A stretch of 64,000 nt of DNA from JAKAGZ01 sp964412105 (GTDB taxonomy: Bacteria > Bacteroidota > Ignavibacteria > Ignavibacteriales > Ignavibacteriaceae): NCBI GenBank assembly GCA_964412105.1, contig CAYPNM010000002.1:62001-126000 (forward strand), given 5' to 3'. Positions within the stretch are counted from its first letter, which is position 1, and every line of letters begins with the position of its first letter. Shown piece by piece: positions 25,584 to 34,270 of this stretch. Under the pieces are notes generated by a model. That model saw only the letters and a list, made by a program, of their open reading frames with translations. It was not told the origin of the DNA and made no database searches. The translations under genes were made by a program, and so were the position numbers.

Positions 25584-26198
25584 TTATAATATTTTTCTGG
25601 ATTTTAATTCGTTTACTAATTTTTTATAGCTGGTAAACTGGATTCCATCCCAACCACATTTTATAGCGGCATCTGCATATTCCTTTACATCGTCTATAAA
25701 TACAAGTTCATATGGATGTCTTTCGGAAACTTTTTCCACTGCTCTGTATATTTTTTCCTCTGGTTTTACTGCCCCAACTTCATATGAGAGGATCAATTTA
25801 TTGAAATATTTCAGGAACCCATAGTTTTTCCAACCATATTCTCTATGAATTGAATTGGTGTTGGAAAGCAGTATAAGCTTATAACTTTTTTTTAATTCGG
25901 GCAATAGGGCAGCCACATCTTCATTAACAATAAAAATTTCGGAGTAAATCTTTTTGAAGGTTTCTTTATCTACCTTTCCGTCGAATACCACCATTATTTT
26001 ATTTAAAAACTCATCCTCGGAGATATCACCACGTTCAAACCGGCGGTGTATTTCGTAATTAGCCTTATAATGATTTAAGTAATTTACACCAAATCCTTTT
26101 TCGATCTTTTCAAGCCGCTCAAGCGCAATGTTGTAGTCGTAGGGAATTAAAACCATTCCTAAATCGAAAACTATTACCGAATATTTTTTATCTGACAT
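25584..26198 (-). CDS. HAD-superfamily phosphatase (YihX-like)
   Basis: A 204-residue HAD-IA hydrolase. Motif I is VIVFDLGMVL (D11 nucleophile). Glycine at the +2 position is usual for the YihX/'DxG' branch rather than the general-acid aspartate. Motif II is LLSNTN (S116 region), the lysine is K145 in VGAVKPE, and motif III is VFIDDVKEY (D168-D169 region). Helical cap residues about 20-85 include RRFERGDISEDEFL, as in E. coli YihX, a glucose-1-phosphate phosphatase. The substrate here is unproven. It lies directly upstream of the M49 gene. Confidence 0.82.
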   Translation of the reverse strand: MSDKKYSVIVFDLGMVLIPYDYNIALERLEKIEKGFGVNYLNHYKANYEIHRRFERGDISEDEFLNKIMVVFDGKVDKETFKKIYSEIFIVNEDVAALLPELKKSYKLILLSNTNSIHREYGWKNYGFLKYFNKLILSYEVGAVKPEEKIYRAVEKVSERHPYELVFIDDVKEYADAAIKCGWDGIQFTSYKKLVNELKSRKIL

Positions 26199-26225
26199 AT
26201 TAAACTAAGTTTCATCGATATATTA

Positions 26226-26264
26226 AATAAAAAGTCCTCCTGCTGTAAATTATCAACAGGAGGA
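26226..26264 (-). terminator. Rho-independent terminator after the M16 pair
   Basis: TCCTCCTG (26235-26242) pairs perfectly with CAGGAGGA (26257-26264). Read on the minus strand, the 8-bp stem is followed by CTTTTTATTT. It lies 25 bases past the stop of the 688-residue M16 gene and ends that operon. Confidence 0.8.
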
Positions 26265-26288
26265 TATAAACCCCAAAATTAATAGGGT

Positions 26289-28355
26289 CTATTTCTTATA
26301 TTCGAATGTAGAATCTGGTATTCCGGTATTCACTTTAATCGATTTTACAGTCATTTCTAACGATTGTGGTCCGGTTGTTTGTTTAAGCTTGAATGGATAT
26401 ATAACACCGTCAACATTTCTAAAATCAGAGTATTCATTCACCTTTGTGAAGGTACCCTGTGGAACCGTAATATCCTGGCTGTCTTTTATCTTGTATCCGG
26501 TGTCGGGATCAAAATATTCTATCCAGTTTTTACCGTTTGGCAAAGTAACTTCGATTTTGTATGCATCCTTACCATTAACTTTTTCTATTCCGAGCAATTT
26601 TGTTTTTATATTAAGGGAATCAATAATGTATATCGGGTGCATCATTGCCTGATATTTCATTGTTTCAAGCGCCTCTCCTGTTATATCTACGGTATTGCCT
26701 CCTGATAATACAATTCCTTTTTTTCCGTCATAATAAGTTTCCTGTTTTATTACCCCAGCATCCAGTTCCTGTTTTATTTTGTTCGGCACTTTCTGGTAAA
26801 TCTTCATTTTTATATTCATTCCCTGAACCGAGCCTGACATTACGGTAGTTTTGTCCTTTACTTTTTCAAGATTTTCCCTTCCACCAATTGCTTTTATGTA
26901 TTTATTAATTACAGTATTTGCGGTTACTCCTTTTGGCGCTTTGTTCTTTGTCGTATCAATCTTATCACCATATTGATCGTATAGTATCACCGGGCCAAAT
27001 TGCTTTAAAGTGCTTTCAATCTGAGAACCTTTCCCTACAACTATTACGTAAGAATTATCGGGTAGAATAAACTTTTGTGCCATTTTCTGGACATCATCAG
27101 CAGTAACAGCAGCAATGTTTTTGAGATAATTTTGGTAATAGTCTTTTGGAAGGTTATATCTGTCTATGTTTATGGCATAAGTTGCTATTGTCTGCGGATG
27201 TTCAAGATTTATAGCGAAATTTCCGGTCATATAATTCTTTGCCATTTGAAGTTCATCTTTAGGCACCTTTTCATTCCTGATCCTGTTCATCTCATATAAG
27301 ATTTGCGCTATTGAACTGTCAGTAACTGTATTTCTTACTTCCGTCGTGGCAGAAAAATTTCCAACAACCCTGTCTTGAATTAAAGAAGAATAAGCACCGT
27401 AAGTATACGAATGCTTTTCTCTCAGGTTCTCAAATAACCTGAAAACGCCTCCACCGAGAATTGTATTAGCCACAGTGGCCTTAATCAAATCAGGGTCGCC
27501 AAGCTTTAACCGGATCGGGTATGAAACATCAATAACTGACTGGACTGAATTCTCACGGTCAACCAACGCAACTTCTCTTTCTTTTGGAGCTGTTGGAGTT
27601 TTGTAAGTGAATCTCGGCACATCCTTTTTCTTCCAGCTACCAAAATATTTTGTAATCAGAGCCTTTGCTTTTTGCGGCGTGATATCACCTACAACAGCAA
27701 GATATGAAATATTGGGAGCAAAATAAGTAGAATAGTAGTTCTTGCATTTTTGCAGGGTGATGTTACCAAGTGTCTCATCAGTTTCAACCTCACCATAAGG
27801 GTGATCTTTTCCAAAGAGAACAGCATTTTCAACTGTATTTGATATCGATTCCGGATCGTCTTTTTGTGCTGCTAATGCCGATCTCATTCTCTTTATTATT
27901 TTGTCAAGTTCAGCCTGTTTAAAGTCTGAGTTTAATACGATATTAGACATTATAGAAATTAATTTTTCTTTCAATTCTGAAAGTGACGTCGCAAATACAC
28001 CCATTGATGAAGTTGAAATGGTTGCTCCAATAAAATCGATTTCTTTATCGAGTTGGTCTTTTGTCTTAGTTTTGGTTCCTGTTCTTAAAAGATCGCCAGC
28101 AGCCTCAAGATAACCAACCGCATCCTTTTCTCTGATAGGATCTCTATCAACAACAAGCGATAAAGAAATTCTTGGAAGCTTGTGATTTTCAACCACGAAG
28201 ACTTTTAATCCGTTCGGAAGTTTAAATGATTCATATTTGCCAAGGTGAATTTCCGGAGCCGGCCCCGGCTTTGGCATTTTTGATCGATCAACCTGAGCTA
28301 AAGAGGGCAATGAAAATATGAATGCAAATAATAAAATAAAGATTTTGTTTTTCAT
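26289..28355 (-). CDS. Non-catalytic M16 peptidase subunit with C-terminal lipoprotein-carrier-like domain
   Basis: A 688-residue exported protein with signal peptide at 1-20 (LLFAFIFSLPSLAQ). Residues 40-460 have the M16 fold (LPNGLKVFVVENHKLP), but where HxxEH should be there is YLEAAGDLLRTGT, so zinc binding is lost. The region LREKHSYTYGAYSS carries the arginine/tyrosine elements usual in the partner subunit of heterodimeric M16B peptidases. Residues 485-688 form an added domain (KMKIYQKVPNKIKQE, YFDPDTGYKIK) that resembles LolA/outer-membrane lipoprotein-sorting folds. The gene begins one base after the catalytic M16 gene, so the two are coupled and probably form a periplasmic heterodimer. 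Confidence 0.88.
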   Translation of the reverse strand: MKNKIFILLFAFIFSLPSLAQVDRSKMPKPGPAPEIHLGKYESFKLPNGLKVFVVENHKLPRISLSLVVDRDPIREKDAVGYLEAAGDLLRTGTKTKTKDQLDKEIDFIGATISTSSMGVFATSLSELKEKLISIMSNIVLNSDFKQAELDKIIKRMRSALAAQKDDPESISNTVENAVLFGKDHPYGEVETDETLGNITLQKCKNYYSTYFAPNISYLAVVGDITPQKAKALITKYFGSWKKKDVPRFTYKTPTAPKEREVALVDRENSVQSVIDVSYPIRLKLGDPDLIKATVANTILGGGVFRLFENLREKHSYTYGAYSSLIQDRVVGNFSATTEVRNTVTDSSIAQILYEMNRIRNEKVPKDELQMAKNYMTGNFAINLEHPQTIATYAINIDRYNLPKDYYQNYLKNIAAVTADDVQKMAQKFILPDNSYVIVVGKGSQIESTLKQFGPVILYDQYGDKIDTTKNKAPKGVTANTVINKYIKAIGGRENLEKVKDKTTVMSGSVQGMNIKMKIYQKVPNKIKQELDAGVIKQETYYDGKKGIVLSGGNTVDITGEALETMKYQAMMHPIYIIDSLNIKTKLLGIEKVNGKDAYKIEVTLPNGKNWIEYFDPDTGYKIKDSQDITVPQGTFTKVNEYSDFRNVDGVIYPFKLKQTTGPQSLEMTVKSIKVNTGIPDSTFEYKK

Positions 28356-28356
28356 A

Positions 28357-29697
28357 TTATTTACCCTCCATCTTTGGCTCTAATGATTTTGGCAGATAAT
28401 ATAACACAACCCGGTTATCTTTTGTTAAATATTTATCTGCTACTCTCTTAATATCTTCTCTTGTAACTTTCATAAATTTGTCAATTTCTGTGTTTATTAG
28501 GTTTGTGTTGCCGAAAAAGACATGATACTGTGCCAAATTTTCTGCAACGCCTAAGTCTGTTGCGTTTTGATTTACAAAACTATTTTTGACCTGGTTTCTA
28601 ATTCTTTCAAATTCTTCTTTTGTTATTAGATTCTTCTTGGCCAGATCAAGTTGTTTTTGCATTGACTCTTCGAGCTCATTTGCTTTCACACCCGCATTGC
28701 ATATTCCATAAGCGATGAATAATCCTGGTCCTTCAAGCGCAAGCGGGAATGTTCCTGTTTGAATAGCTTTCTGTTCTTTATCCACAATTTGTTTATAAAA
28801 CCAAGAACTCCTGCCAGTAGACAACAAAGTTGTAAGCATATTTAGAGCATAATAATCAGCAGTCCCTTGTGGAGGTACGTGGTAAGCCTGAAGCACGAGA
28901 GGAAGCTGAATATTGTCATAAATGGTATCTCTGATTTCGGAAGATTGTATTGGCGCTTGAAATTTGGGCCGATAAATATTTTCAGTTCCTCTTGGTATCG
29001 TTGCAAAATATTTTGCTATTTCTTTTTCAGTAGAGTCAATATCAATATCACCGGCGATTGAAAGGGTTACATTTTGCGGGACATAAAATTCTTTATAAAA
29101 ATTTCTGAATTCATCTATTGTTGCTTTATCAATATATTGCACAGAGCCTATAGGCATCCATTCGTATGGTGTACCTTTAAATGCTCTCTTAAAGGTTTCC
29201 TCAAGAACAGAACCATATGGTTGGTTATCGTATCTTTGATGCCTTTCCTCAATAACTACTTTTCTTTGGGTTTCGACTCCAATTGAGTCGATTTTCAGGT
29301 GAAGTAGTCTCTCGGATTCAAGCCAGAGTCCGAGATCAAGCTGATTGGATGGAAGAATTTCATAGAAAAATGTTCTATCAAAAGATGTATTTGCATTTAA
29401 TTGTCCACCTGCATTCTGGACTATCTTGTAATACTGTTCACGCGGAATATTGGGTGAGCCTTCAAACATTAAGTGCTCGAAAAAATGCGCGAATCCTGTT
29501 CTGTCAGGATGCTCATTTTTTGATCCAACGTGATACGTCATTGTTACTGCAACTATAGGCGTCGATTTGTCCTGATGGAGTATTACATGCATGCCGTTAT
29601 CAAGGTTATATTCTGTAAAATTTATTTTATCCTGTGCAATGCTTATAGACGCACATATAAAGAACAAAACTAAAGTGATGAGCAAATTTTTTTTCAT
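28357..29697 (-). CDS. Catalytic M16 peptidase subunit
   Basis: A 446-residue zinc peptidase of the M16B (pitrilysin/processing peptidase) type with signal peptide 1-21 (SISIAQ end). The metal motif is HFFEH (H71, E74, H75), with the downstream glutamate in VVIEERHQ (E150/E151) as third ligand. A second M16 domain follows (about 200-430: VTLSIAGDID...STGRSSWFYK). It forms an operon with the inactive M16 protein, a layout known for heterodimeric M16B enzymes. Likely role: degrading exported peptides in the periplasm or at the outer membrane. A small hairpin at 29753-29770 lies in its presumed leader. Confidence 0.92.
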   Translation of the reverse strand: MKKNLLITLVLFFICASISIAQDKINFTEYNLDNGMHVILHQDKSTPIVAVTMTYHVGSKNEHPDRTGFAHFFEHLMFEGSPNIPREQYYKIVQNAGGQLNANTSFDRTFFYEILPSNQLDLGLWLESERLLHLKIDSIGVETQRKVVIEERHQRYDNQPYGSVLEETFKRAFKGTPYEWMPIGSVQYIDKATIDEFRNFYKEFYVPQNVTLSIAGDIDIDSTEKEIAKYFATIPRGTENIYRPKFQAPIQSSEIRDTIYDNIQLPLVLQAYHVPPQGTADYYALNMLTTLLSTGRSSWFYKQIVDKEQKAIQTGTFPLALEGPGLFIAYGICNAGVKANELEESMQKQLDLAKKNLITKEEFERIRNQVKNSFVNQNATDLGVAENLAQYHVFFGNTNLINTEIDKFMKVTREDIKRVADKYLTKDNRVVLYYLPKSLEPKMEGK

Positions 29698-29752
29698 AAC
29701 ATTTTCTACCTATATAGTGACTGACTTTAATCTTTAAAAATAGCGATTATTG

Positions 29753-29770
29753 CTCTCTTATTGAAGAGAG
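29753..29770. other. Short perfect hairpin upstream of the M16 operon
   Basis: CTCTCTT-ATTG-AAGAGAG makes a 7-bp stem with a 4-base loop, 56 bases before the catalytic M16 start and 173 bases before the divergent DUF5686 gene. It may be a leader structure or regulator site. No T-tract is present. Confidence 0.3.
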
Positions 29771-29942
29771 AGGCTGATAAATCTGATTAATTATATGAAC
29801 GGTTCTGTATATAATCGCCCGAAGAAAATAATAGTCGATTATTACAATGCTTTTACGAATTGATTTTGGCAAGGCATAAATATAGCGTCTTTGATGAAAA
29901 AAAAGATTTTTTTATAATGGCTGTGACAATTAGCATAAATTT

Positions 29943-32348
29943 ATGAAGATAGTAATTCTGTTCTTTTTATTTGCCTGTTTTGTAAATGCTCAACAGTATT
30001 TTGTAAAAGGAAGGGTTTTAGATCAATCGACGAAGGAACCTCTTAGCTTTACTAATATCAGAGTAGCAGGAACCACATATGGCGCTTCTGCAAATAAAAA
30101 CGGCGAATACGAATTAAAGGTTAAATCCGGGAAACATAAACTGATTGCATCCTACATTGGATACAAATCTGATACTCTTGTTATTAACGTTTATAATAAT
30201 ATTTCCAACGTGGATTTTCACTTAAACCAGACTAACATTACATTGCCTGACATTGTCATCGTTCCCGGCGAAGATCCTGCAATAAGAATTATCAGGAATG
30301 CTCTTGCAAGAAAAAAGGAACGAAACAGCAAGCTGAACAGCTATGAGTATGAAGCTTATACAAAAGGGGTATTGAAGACGGAAAACGACCTTACAATAAA
30401 AGGCCGTAGATTAGTTTCCGGGCTCGGCAGCAGCGATTCTTCCAACTTAAAGATAAGTGCTATAATTGAAAACCAGAGTAGGGGTTATTTTAAAAAGCCC
30501 AATAATTACAAGGAAATAATTCTCGCAAGAAAACAAAGTGCAAACCTGCCGCCAACATTGAATATTTTTACAGGTGGCAGACTTATCCAGAATTTTTATG
30601 AAAACACCATGCAGTTCGCCGGTATTGATCTGCCAGGTCCTCTTGCCGATAATGCTCTAAGTTATTATGATTTTTATCTGAAAAATATTCTGGCAATAAA
30701 TAACAGATCTGTGTACCAGATTTTTATAACACCTTCAAATTCCAGTAATCCAGGATTTGAAGGAGATATCTATATAATAAATGGGACGTATGATCTTATA
30801 AAAGTTGATCTGGATTTAAATAAAGCTGCAAACATAGGCGGGATATTTGATACATTAAATGTTGTTCAACAGTTTGCAATGTTCAGTGATTCTATTTACA
30901 TGCCTGTTGACTATCATCTGCTAATTAAAATTAATTACCTGGGACTCGCAAAATTTGGTTTCGAATTAACTTCGAGTCTATATGATTATAAAATAAATCC
31001 TAAAATAGAGGATTCATTTTTTAATAAAGCAATTGTTACGGTACTTCCCAACGCAGATAAAAAAGATTCGGTTTACTGGAAGGAAGCTCAAACAATCCCA
31101 AATACGTCGGAAGAAGAGAAAGCATACCAAAGAATAGACAGCCTGAGCGGAACACAAGAAAGTTTTGGTGACAGATTTTCATTATTGTCTGGAAATATTG
31201 ATTGGGGCAATAATTTTTCCACCAGCGGCCCCCTTGGTATATATCATTTTAACCGTGTTGAGGGGCACGCGCTGGATTTTGATTTAGATTTTTCAGGTTT
31301 GATGGATCGCCGATTTTATTCAAACACTCATTTTTCTTACGGTACTGCGGATGATCGATTTAAATCAAGCATAAATTCGACATATCTGATTGGCGATTAC
31401 AGAACATACCGAATTTCATTTGAAGCATTTAACACTATAAAAATTCTTTTTAGCGAATCAGATAATTACCGGAGATTATCCTCAACATTGCTGGCTCTTT
31501 TATTTAAGGATGATTTTCGAAATTATTATTATTCAAGCGGATTTAATATTAACCTTAGAGGAGAAGTATTTCCGGTTCTTCGGTTAAATTTAGGGTTCTC
31601 AAACAGTACTGATAAAAATGCTTTTAAGAACACATCTTTATCGGTGTTTAACTCCGAAAAAACTTACAGAGCTAATCCGCCTATTTCTCAAACCAGGATA
31701 AATTCGTTTTCAGCGGGATTCCGGCTGGATTTCAGGGATTATGTGGAAGACGGTATGTTTAGGAGAAGAACTTCACTTGGAAACTCATATATTATTTTTG
31801 ATGGCGGTGTTACTTATTCTAGCCCGGATATATTAAATAGCACTGAACGTTTTACAAAATATGATTTATCTGCATTTGGCAGATTAAATTCATTTAGGTC
31901 AACATATTTAAGTTATAGAATTTATGGAGTATACAATGAAGGGAAACTGCCTTATCAGATGATGTATGCACTGCCTGGTGACATCAACTTAATTGCCCAC
32001 AGTTATACTTTCAGAACTCTTGGATATAATGAAGTTATAGGTGATAGGGTGATCACGTTAAACCTTGATTATAATTTCAGATCTGAGTTGTTCAGGCTGT
32101 TAAATATACCGGGACTTAAGGATTGGGATATACAATTCAATACTTTTTTTAACGCAGCGTATTCTAAGGTCAGCAGTGATGCAGCATCAATTTTGCCGAA
32201 CCCTGTTAATACATTTAAAAGTCCCTTCTATGAAATTGGGTTTGGGCTGGCACATGCTTTAGTCCCAGTAAAAATAGAATTCGCATGGAAGTTAAATCAC
32301 CGCGGGGAAAATAATTTCAGAGTCGGATTTAATATGTTTATGTTCTGA
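29943..32348 (+). CDS. DUF5686 family outer-membrane protein with carboxypeptidase-like regulatory domain
   Basis: An 801-residue exported protein with signal peptide 1-17 (FFLFACFVNAQ). Residues 20-100 form a CarboxypepD_reg-like beta-sandwich (VKGRVLDQSTKEPLSFTNIRVAGT) as in SusC-type proteins. DUF5686 follows (about 110-800), ending in alternating aromatic/polar strands and a terminal phenylalanine (NFRVGFNMFMF), typical of an outer-membrane beta-barrel recognised by BAM. There is no TonB plug domain, so it is not a classical TonB-dependent receptor. Such proteins are common in Bacteroidetes/Ignavibacteria and their role is unknown. It is divergent from the M16 operon and monocistronic. 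Confidence 0.85.
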   Translation: MKIVILFFLFACFVNAQQYFVKGRVLDQSTKEPLSFTNIRVAGTTYGASANKNGEYELKVKSGKHKLIASYIGYKSDTLVINVYNNISNVDFHLNQTNITLPDIVIVPGEDPAIRIIRNALARKKERNSKLNSYEYEAYTKGVLKTENDLTIKGRRLVSGLGSSDSSNLKISAIIENQSRGYFKKPNNYKEIILARKQSANLPPTLNIFTGGRLIQNFYENTMQFAGIDLPGPLADNALSYYDFYLKNILAINNRSVYQIFITPSNSSNPGFEGDIYIINGTYDLIKVDLDLNKAANIGGIFDTLNVVQQFAMFSDSIYMPVDYHLLIKINYLGLAKFGFELTSSLYDYKINPKIEDSFFNKAIVTVLPNADKKDSVYWKEAQTIPNTSEEEKAYQRIDSLSGTQESFGDRFSLLSGNIDWGNNFSTSGPLGIYHFNRVEGHALDFDLDFSGLMDRRFYSNTHFSYGTADDRFKSSINSTYLIGDYRTYRISFEAFNTIKILFSESDNYRRLSSTLLALLFKDDFRNYYYSSGFNINLRGEVFPVLRLNLGFSNSTDKNAFKNTSLSVFNSEKTYRANPPISQTRINSFSAGFRLDFRDYVEDGMFRRRTSLGNSYIIFDGGVTYSSPDILNSTERFTKYDLSAFGRLNSFRSTYLSYRIYGVYNEGKLPYQMMYALPGDINLIAHSYTFRTLGYNEVIGDRVITLNLDYNFRSELFRLLNIPGLKDWDIQFNTFFNAAYSKVSSDAASILPNPVNTFKSPFYEIGFGLAHALVPVKIEFAWKLNHRGENNFRVGFNMFMF

Positions 32349-32393
32349 TACTATTCTTAAATTATTATCAAGACTTGAGTAAGAGTGAGGATT

Positions 32394-32426
32394 TAAAAAA
32401 GAAAAGCGCCCTGAAAAAGAGCGCTT
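32394..32426 (-). terminator. Rho-independent terminator of the RRM gene
   Basis: AAGCGC (32404-32409) pairs with GCGCTT (32421-32426). On the minus strand the stem is followed by TTCTTTTTT. It is 52 bases downstream of the RNA-binding protein stop and faces the DUF5686 gene, so it may act for both. Confidence 0.75.
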
Positions 32427-32442
32427 CTAGATCGAAAGCCTT

Positions 32443-32458
32443 CCTGACGGTAGTCAGG
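32443..32458. repeat. Small extragenic palindrome
   Basis: CCTGAC-GGTA-GTCAGG, a perfect 6-bp stem with a 4-base loop between the RRM gene and its terminator. The architecture matches CCTGCC-TAAC-GGCAGG at 58831-58846, suggesting a dispersed REP-like family. Confidence 0.45.
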
Positions 32459-32477
32459 TATACCAAAAATTTATTTT

Positions 32478-32729
32478 TTAACTCTTCGGTTTTGCTTCGC
32501 TAACTATGATGTTTCTGCCCTTAAACTCAGTTCCATTAAGAGCCTTAATAGCTGCACTTGCCTCGGATTCGTTTTCCATTTCCACGAAACCAAATCCTCT
32601 CGATCTACCGGTCTGGCGATCAGTAATCACCTTGGCAGAGACGACTTTACCGTGTGGTTCGAATGCAGACAGTAACGCCTGATCATCAACTGCCCATGGG
32701 AGCGATCCCACAAAAAGTTTAGTACTCAC
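32478..32729 (-). CDS. RRM-type RNA-binding protein
   Basis: An 83-residue single-RRM protein, as in cyanobacterial Rbp and similar proteins of the FCB group that act in cold adaptation or RNA stability. RNP2 is LFVGSL (5-10) and RNP1 is RGFGFVEM (44-51), both with the aromatic residues that stack on RNA. I moved the start to GTG 32729 because AGAGGT lies 7 bases upstream and the protein then begins MSTKLFVG, as in the family. The upstream in-frame ATG at 32792 would add 21 residues without match. It is monocistronic with its own terminator. Confidence 0.92.
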   Translation of the reverse strand: MSTKLFVGSLPWAVDDQALLSAFEPHGKVVSAKVITDRQTGRSRGFGFVEMENESEASAAIKALNGTEFKGRNIIVSEAKPKS

Positions 32730-32850
32730 TAACTTACCTCTACGAAAAATATTAAAAGAATTAATTCTCCGGTTTTTTAAACCGTTCGCCAAAATAGTAC
32801 TTTATTCAAAAAAAACAAAATAAATAAGTTTTAATGTCTGCTTTTTTGAA

Positions 32851-34200
32851 TCATTTGAAGGCTTTATTAACGGCTTCCATGAGGGTCTCAACGACCACAA
32901 TCTTTACAGAACCGCCTTTTTTGACGTTTTTCGCATTATTTTTAGGTATTATGACCAGCTTGAAACCCAGTTTTTCAGCTTCCTGGATTCTTTTCTCTAT
33001 ATGCCCGACACTCCGAATCTCTCCCCCTAAGCCCACCTCTCCAATTACAACAGTTTGATTATCGACAACCTTATCCAGCAGGCTGGACGCTATGCTGCAA
33101 CAAACAGCCAGATCAACAGCCGTTTCTGAAATTCTGACGCCTCCTGCCATATTTAAAAATACATTGTTGGCTGAAAGTCGGAGGTCCCCTCTTTTTTCTA
33201 AAACCGCTAAAAGAATGGAAAGTCTTCGCTGATCAAATCCGGTTGTTACTCTTTGAGGGTAACCATAGTTAGATGGTGTAACAAGAGCCTGCACCTCAAG
33301 AAGCAAAGGGCGTGTTCCTTCCATGCTCGCAGTAACTACTGAACCGGGAGCCTCTCTTTCTCTTTCGCTTAGAAAAAGTTCGCTGGGATTCTTTACTTCA
33401 GTTAGACCTTCTTCATGCATTTCAAAAATGCCAATCTCATTTGTATTGCCAAACCTGTTTTTCAATGCACGCAAAATTCTGAAAGAATGATTTGATTCAC
33501 CTTCGAACTGAATCACAGTGTCGACAATATGCTCAAGTATTTTTGGACCAGCAATAAATCCTTCTTTAGTAACGTGGCCAACTATAATAATACAGTAATG
33601 TTTTTTCTTGGCTTCTTCCATCAATAGGGAAGTACATTCCCTTATCTGGGTAATAGTTCCGGGAGAATTTTCAAGCTCATTTCTGTAAACCGTTTGGATT
33701 GAATCAATAATCACTACTTCAGGTGAAAGTTTATTCATCGCCGAAAGGATTGGACTCATGTTTGTTTCTGCCAAGACATAAAAGTTTTCCGATTTAAGAT
33801 TCAATCTTTTTGCTCGGATTTTAATTTGTCTCTCTGATTCCTCGCCGGTAACATAGAGAACTTTCTCTTTAATTAATGAAGAAGCCTGCATAACAAGCGT
33901 TGATTTACCGATTCCCGGATCACCTCCCAAAAGGGTAACTGAGCCGGGCATTAGTCCACCCCCGAGTACCCTATCAAATTCAATTATTCCTGTTTTGATT
34001 CTTTCTTCTTCATTGGCTGAAATATCTGTGATTTTTGTGATTTTCATTTCTCCTTTAAATGAAGAAGGTTTACGGTGATTGGTCTCTACAATCTCTTCGG
34101 TAAAGGAATTCCAGTTTTCACATTCGGGACATTTACCAAGCCATTTGGGAGACTCATATCCGCAATTTGAACAAATATATTTTATTCTGGTTTTTGACAT
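32851..34200 (-). CDS. radA: DNA repair protein RadA
   Basis: A 449-residue RadA/Sms, a RecA-like helicase that drives branch migration in recombination. The N-terminal zinc finger is C10, C13, C24 and C27. Walker A is GGDPGIGKST (about 80-89), the RadA-specific KNRFG motif lies near 250, and a Lon-like C-terminal domain covers about 285-449 (NVFLNMAGGVRISETAVDLAVCCSIASSLLD). The start is ATG 34200 (MSKTRIKYICSNCG); the longer frame to 34236 adds a hydrophobic 12-residue extension not expected in RadA. It lies downstream of alaS on the same strand with a possible hairpin between them. Confidence 0.97.
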   Translation of the reverse strand: MSKTRIKYICSNCGYESPKWLGKCPECENWNSFTEEIVETNHRKPSSFKGEMKITKITDISANEEERIKTGIIEFDRVLGGGLMPGSVTLLGGDPGIGKSTLVMQASSLIKEKVLYVTGEESERQIKIRAKRLNLKSENFYVLAETNMSPILSAMNKLSPEVVIIDSIQTVYRNELENSPGTITQIRECTSLLMEEAKKKHYCIIIVGHVTKEGFIAGPKILEHIVDTVIQFEGESNHSFRILRALKNRFGNTNEIGIFEMHEEGLTEVKNPSELFLSEREREAPGSVVTASMEGTRPLLLEVQALVTPSNYGYPQRVTTGFDQRRLSILLAVLEKRGDLRLSANNVFLNMAGGVRISETAVDLAVCCSIASSLLDKVVDNQTVVIGEVGLGGEIRSVGHIEKRIQEAEKLGFKLVIIPKNNAKNVKKGGSVKIVVVETLMEAVNKAFK

Positions 34201-34233
34201 AAAGGAATATGCTAATAAAAATGTAAAATAGAA

Positions 34234-34258
34234 CAAAGTCCCTCTTAAGGAGACTTTG
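34234..34258 (-). terminator. Possible hairpin between alaS and radA
   Basis: CAAAGTC (34234-34240) pairs with GACTTTG (34252-34258), a 7-bp stem with an 11-base loop. Only a weak T-rich stretch follows on the minus strand, so it may attenuate rather than end transcription into radA. Confidence 0.35.
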
Positions 34259-34270
34259 GAAGGGCTATAA

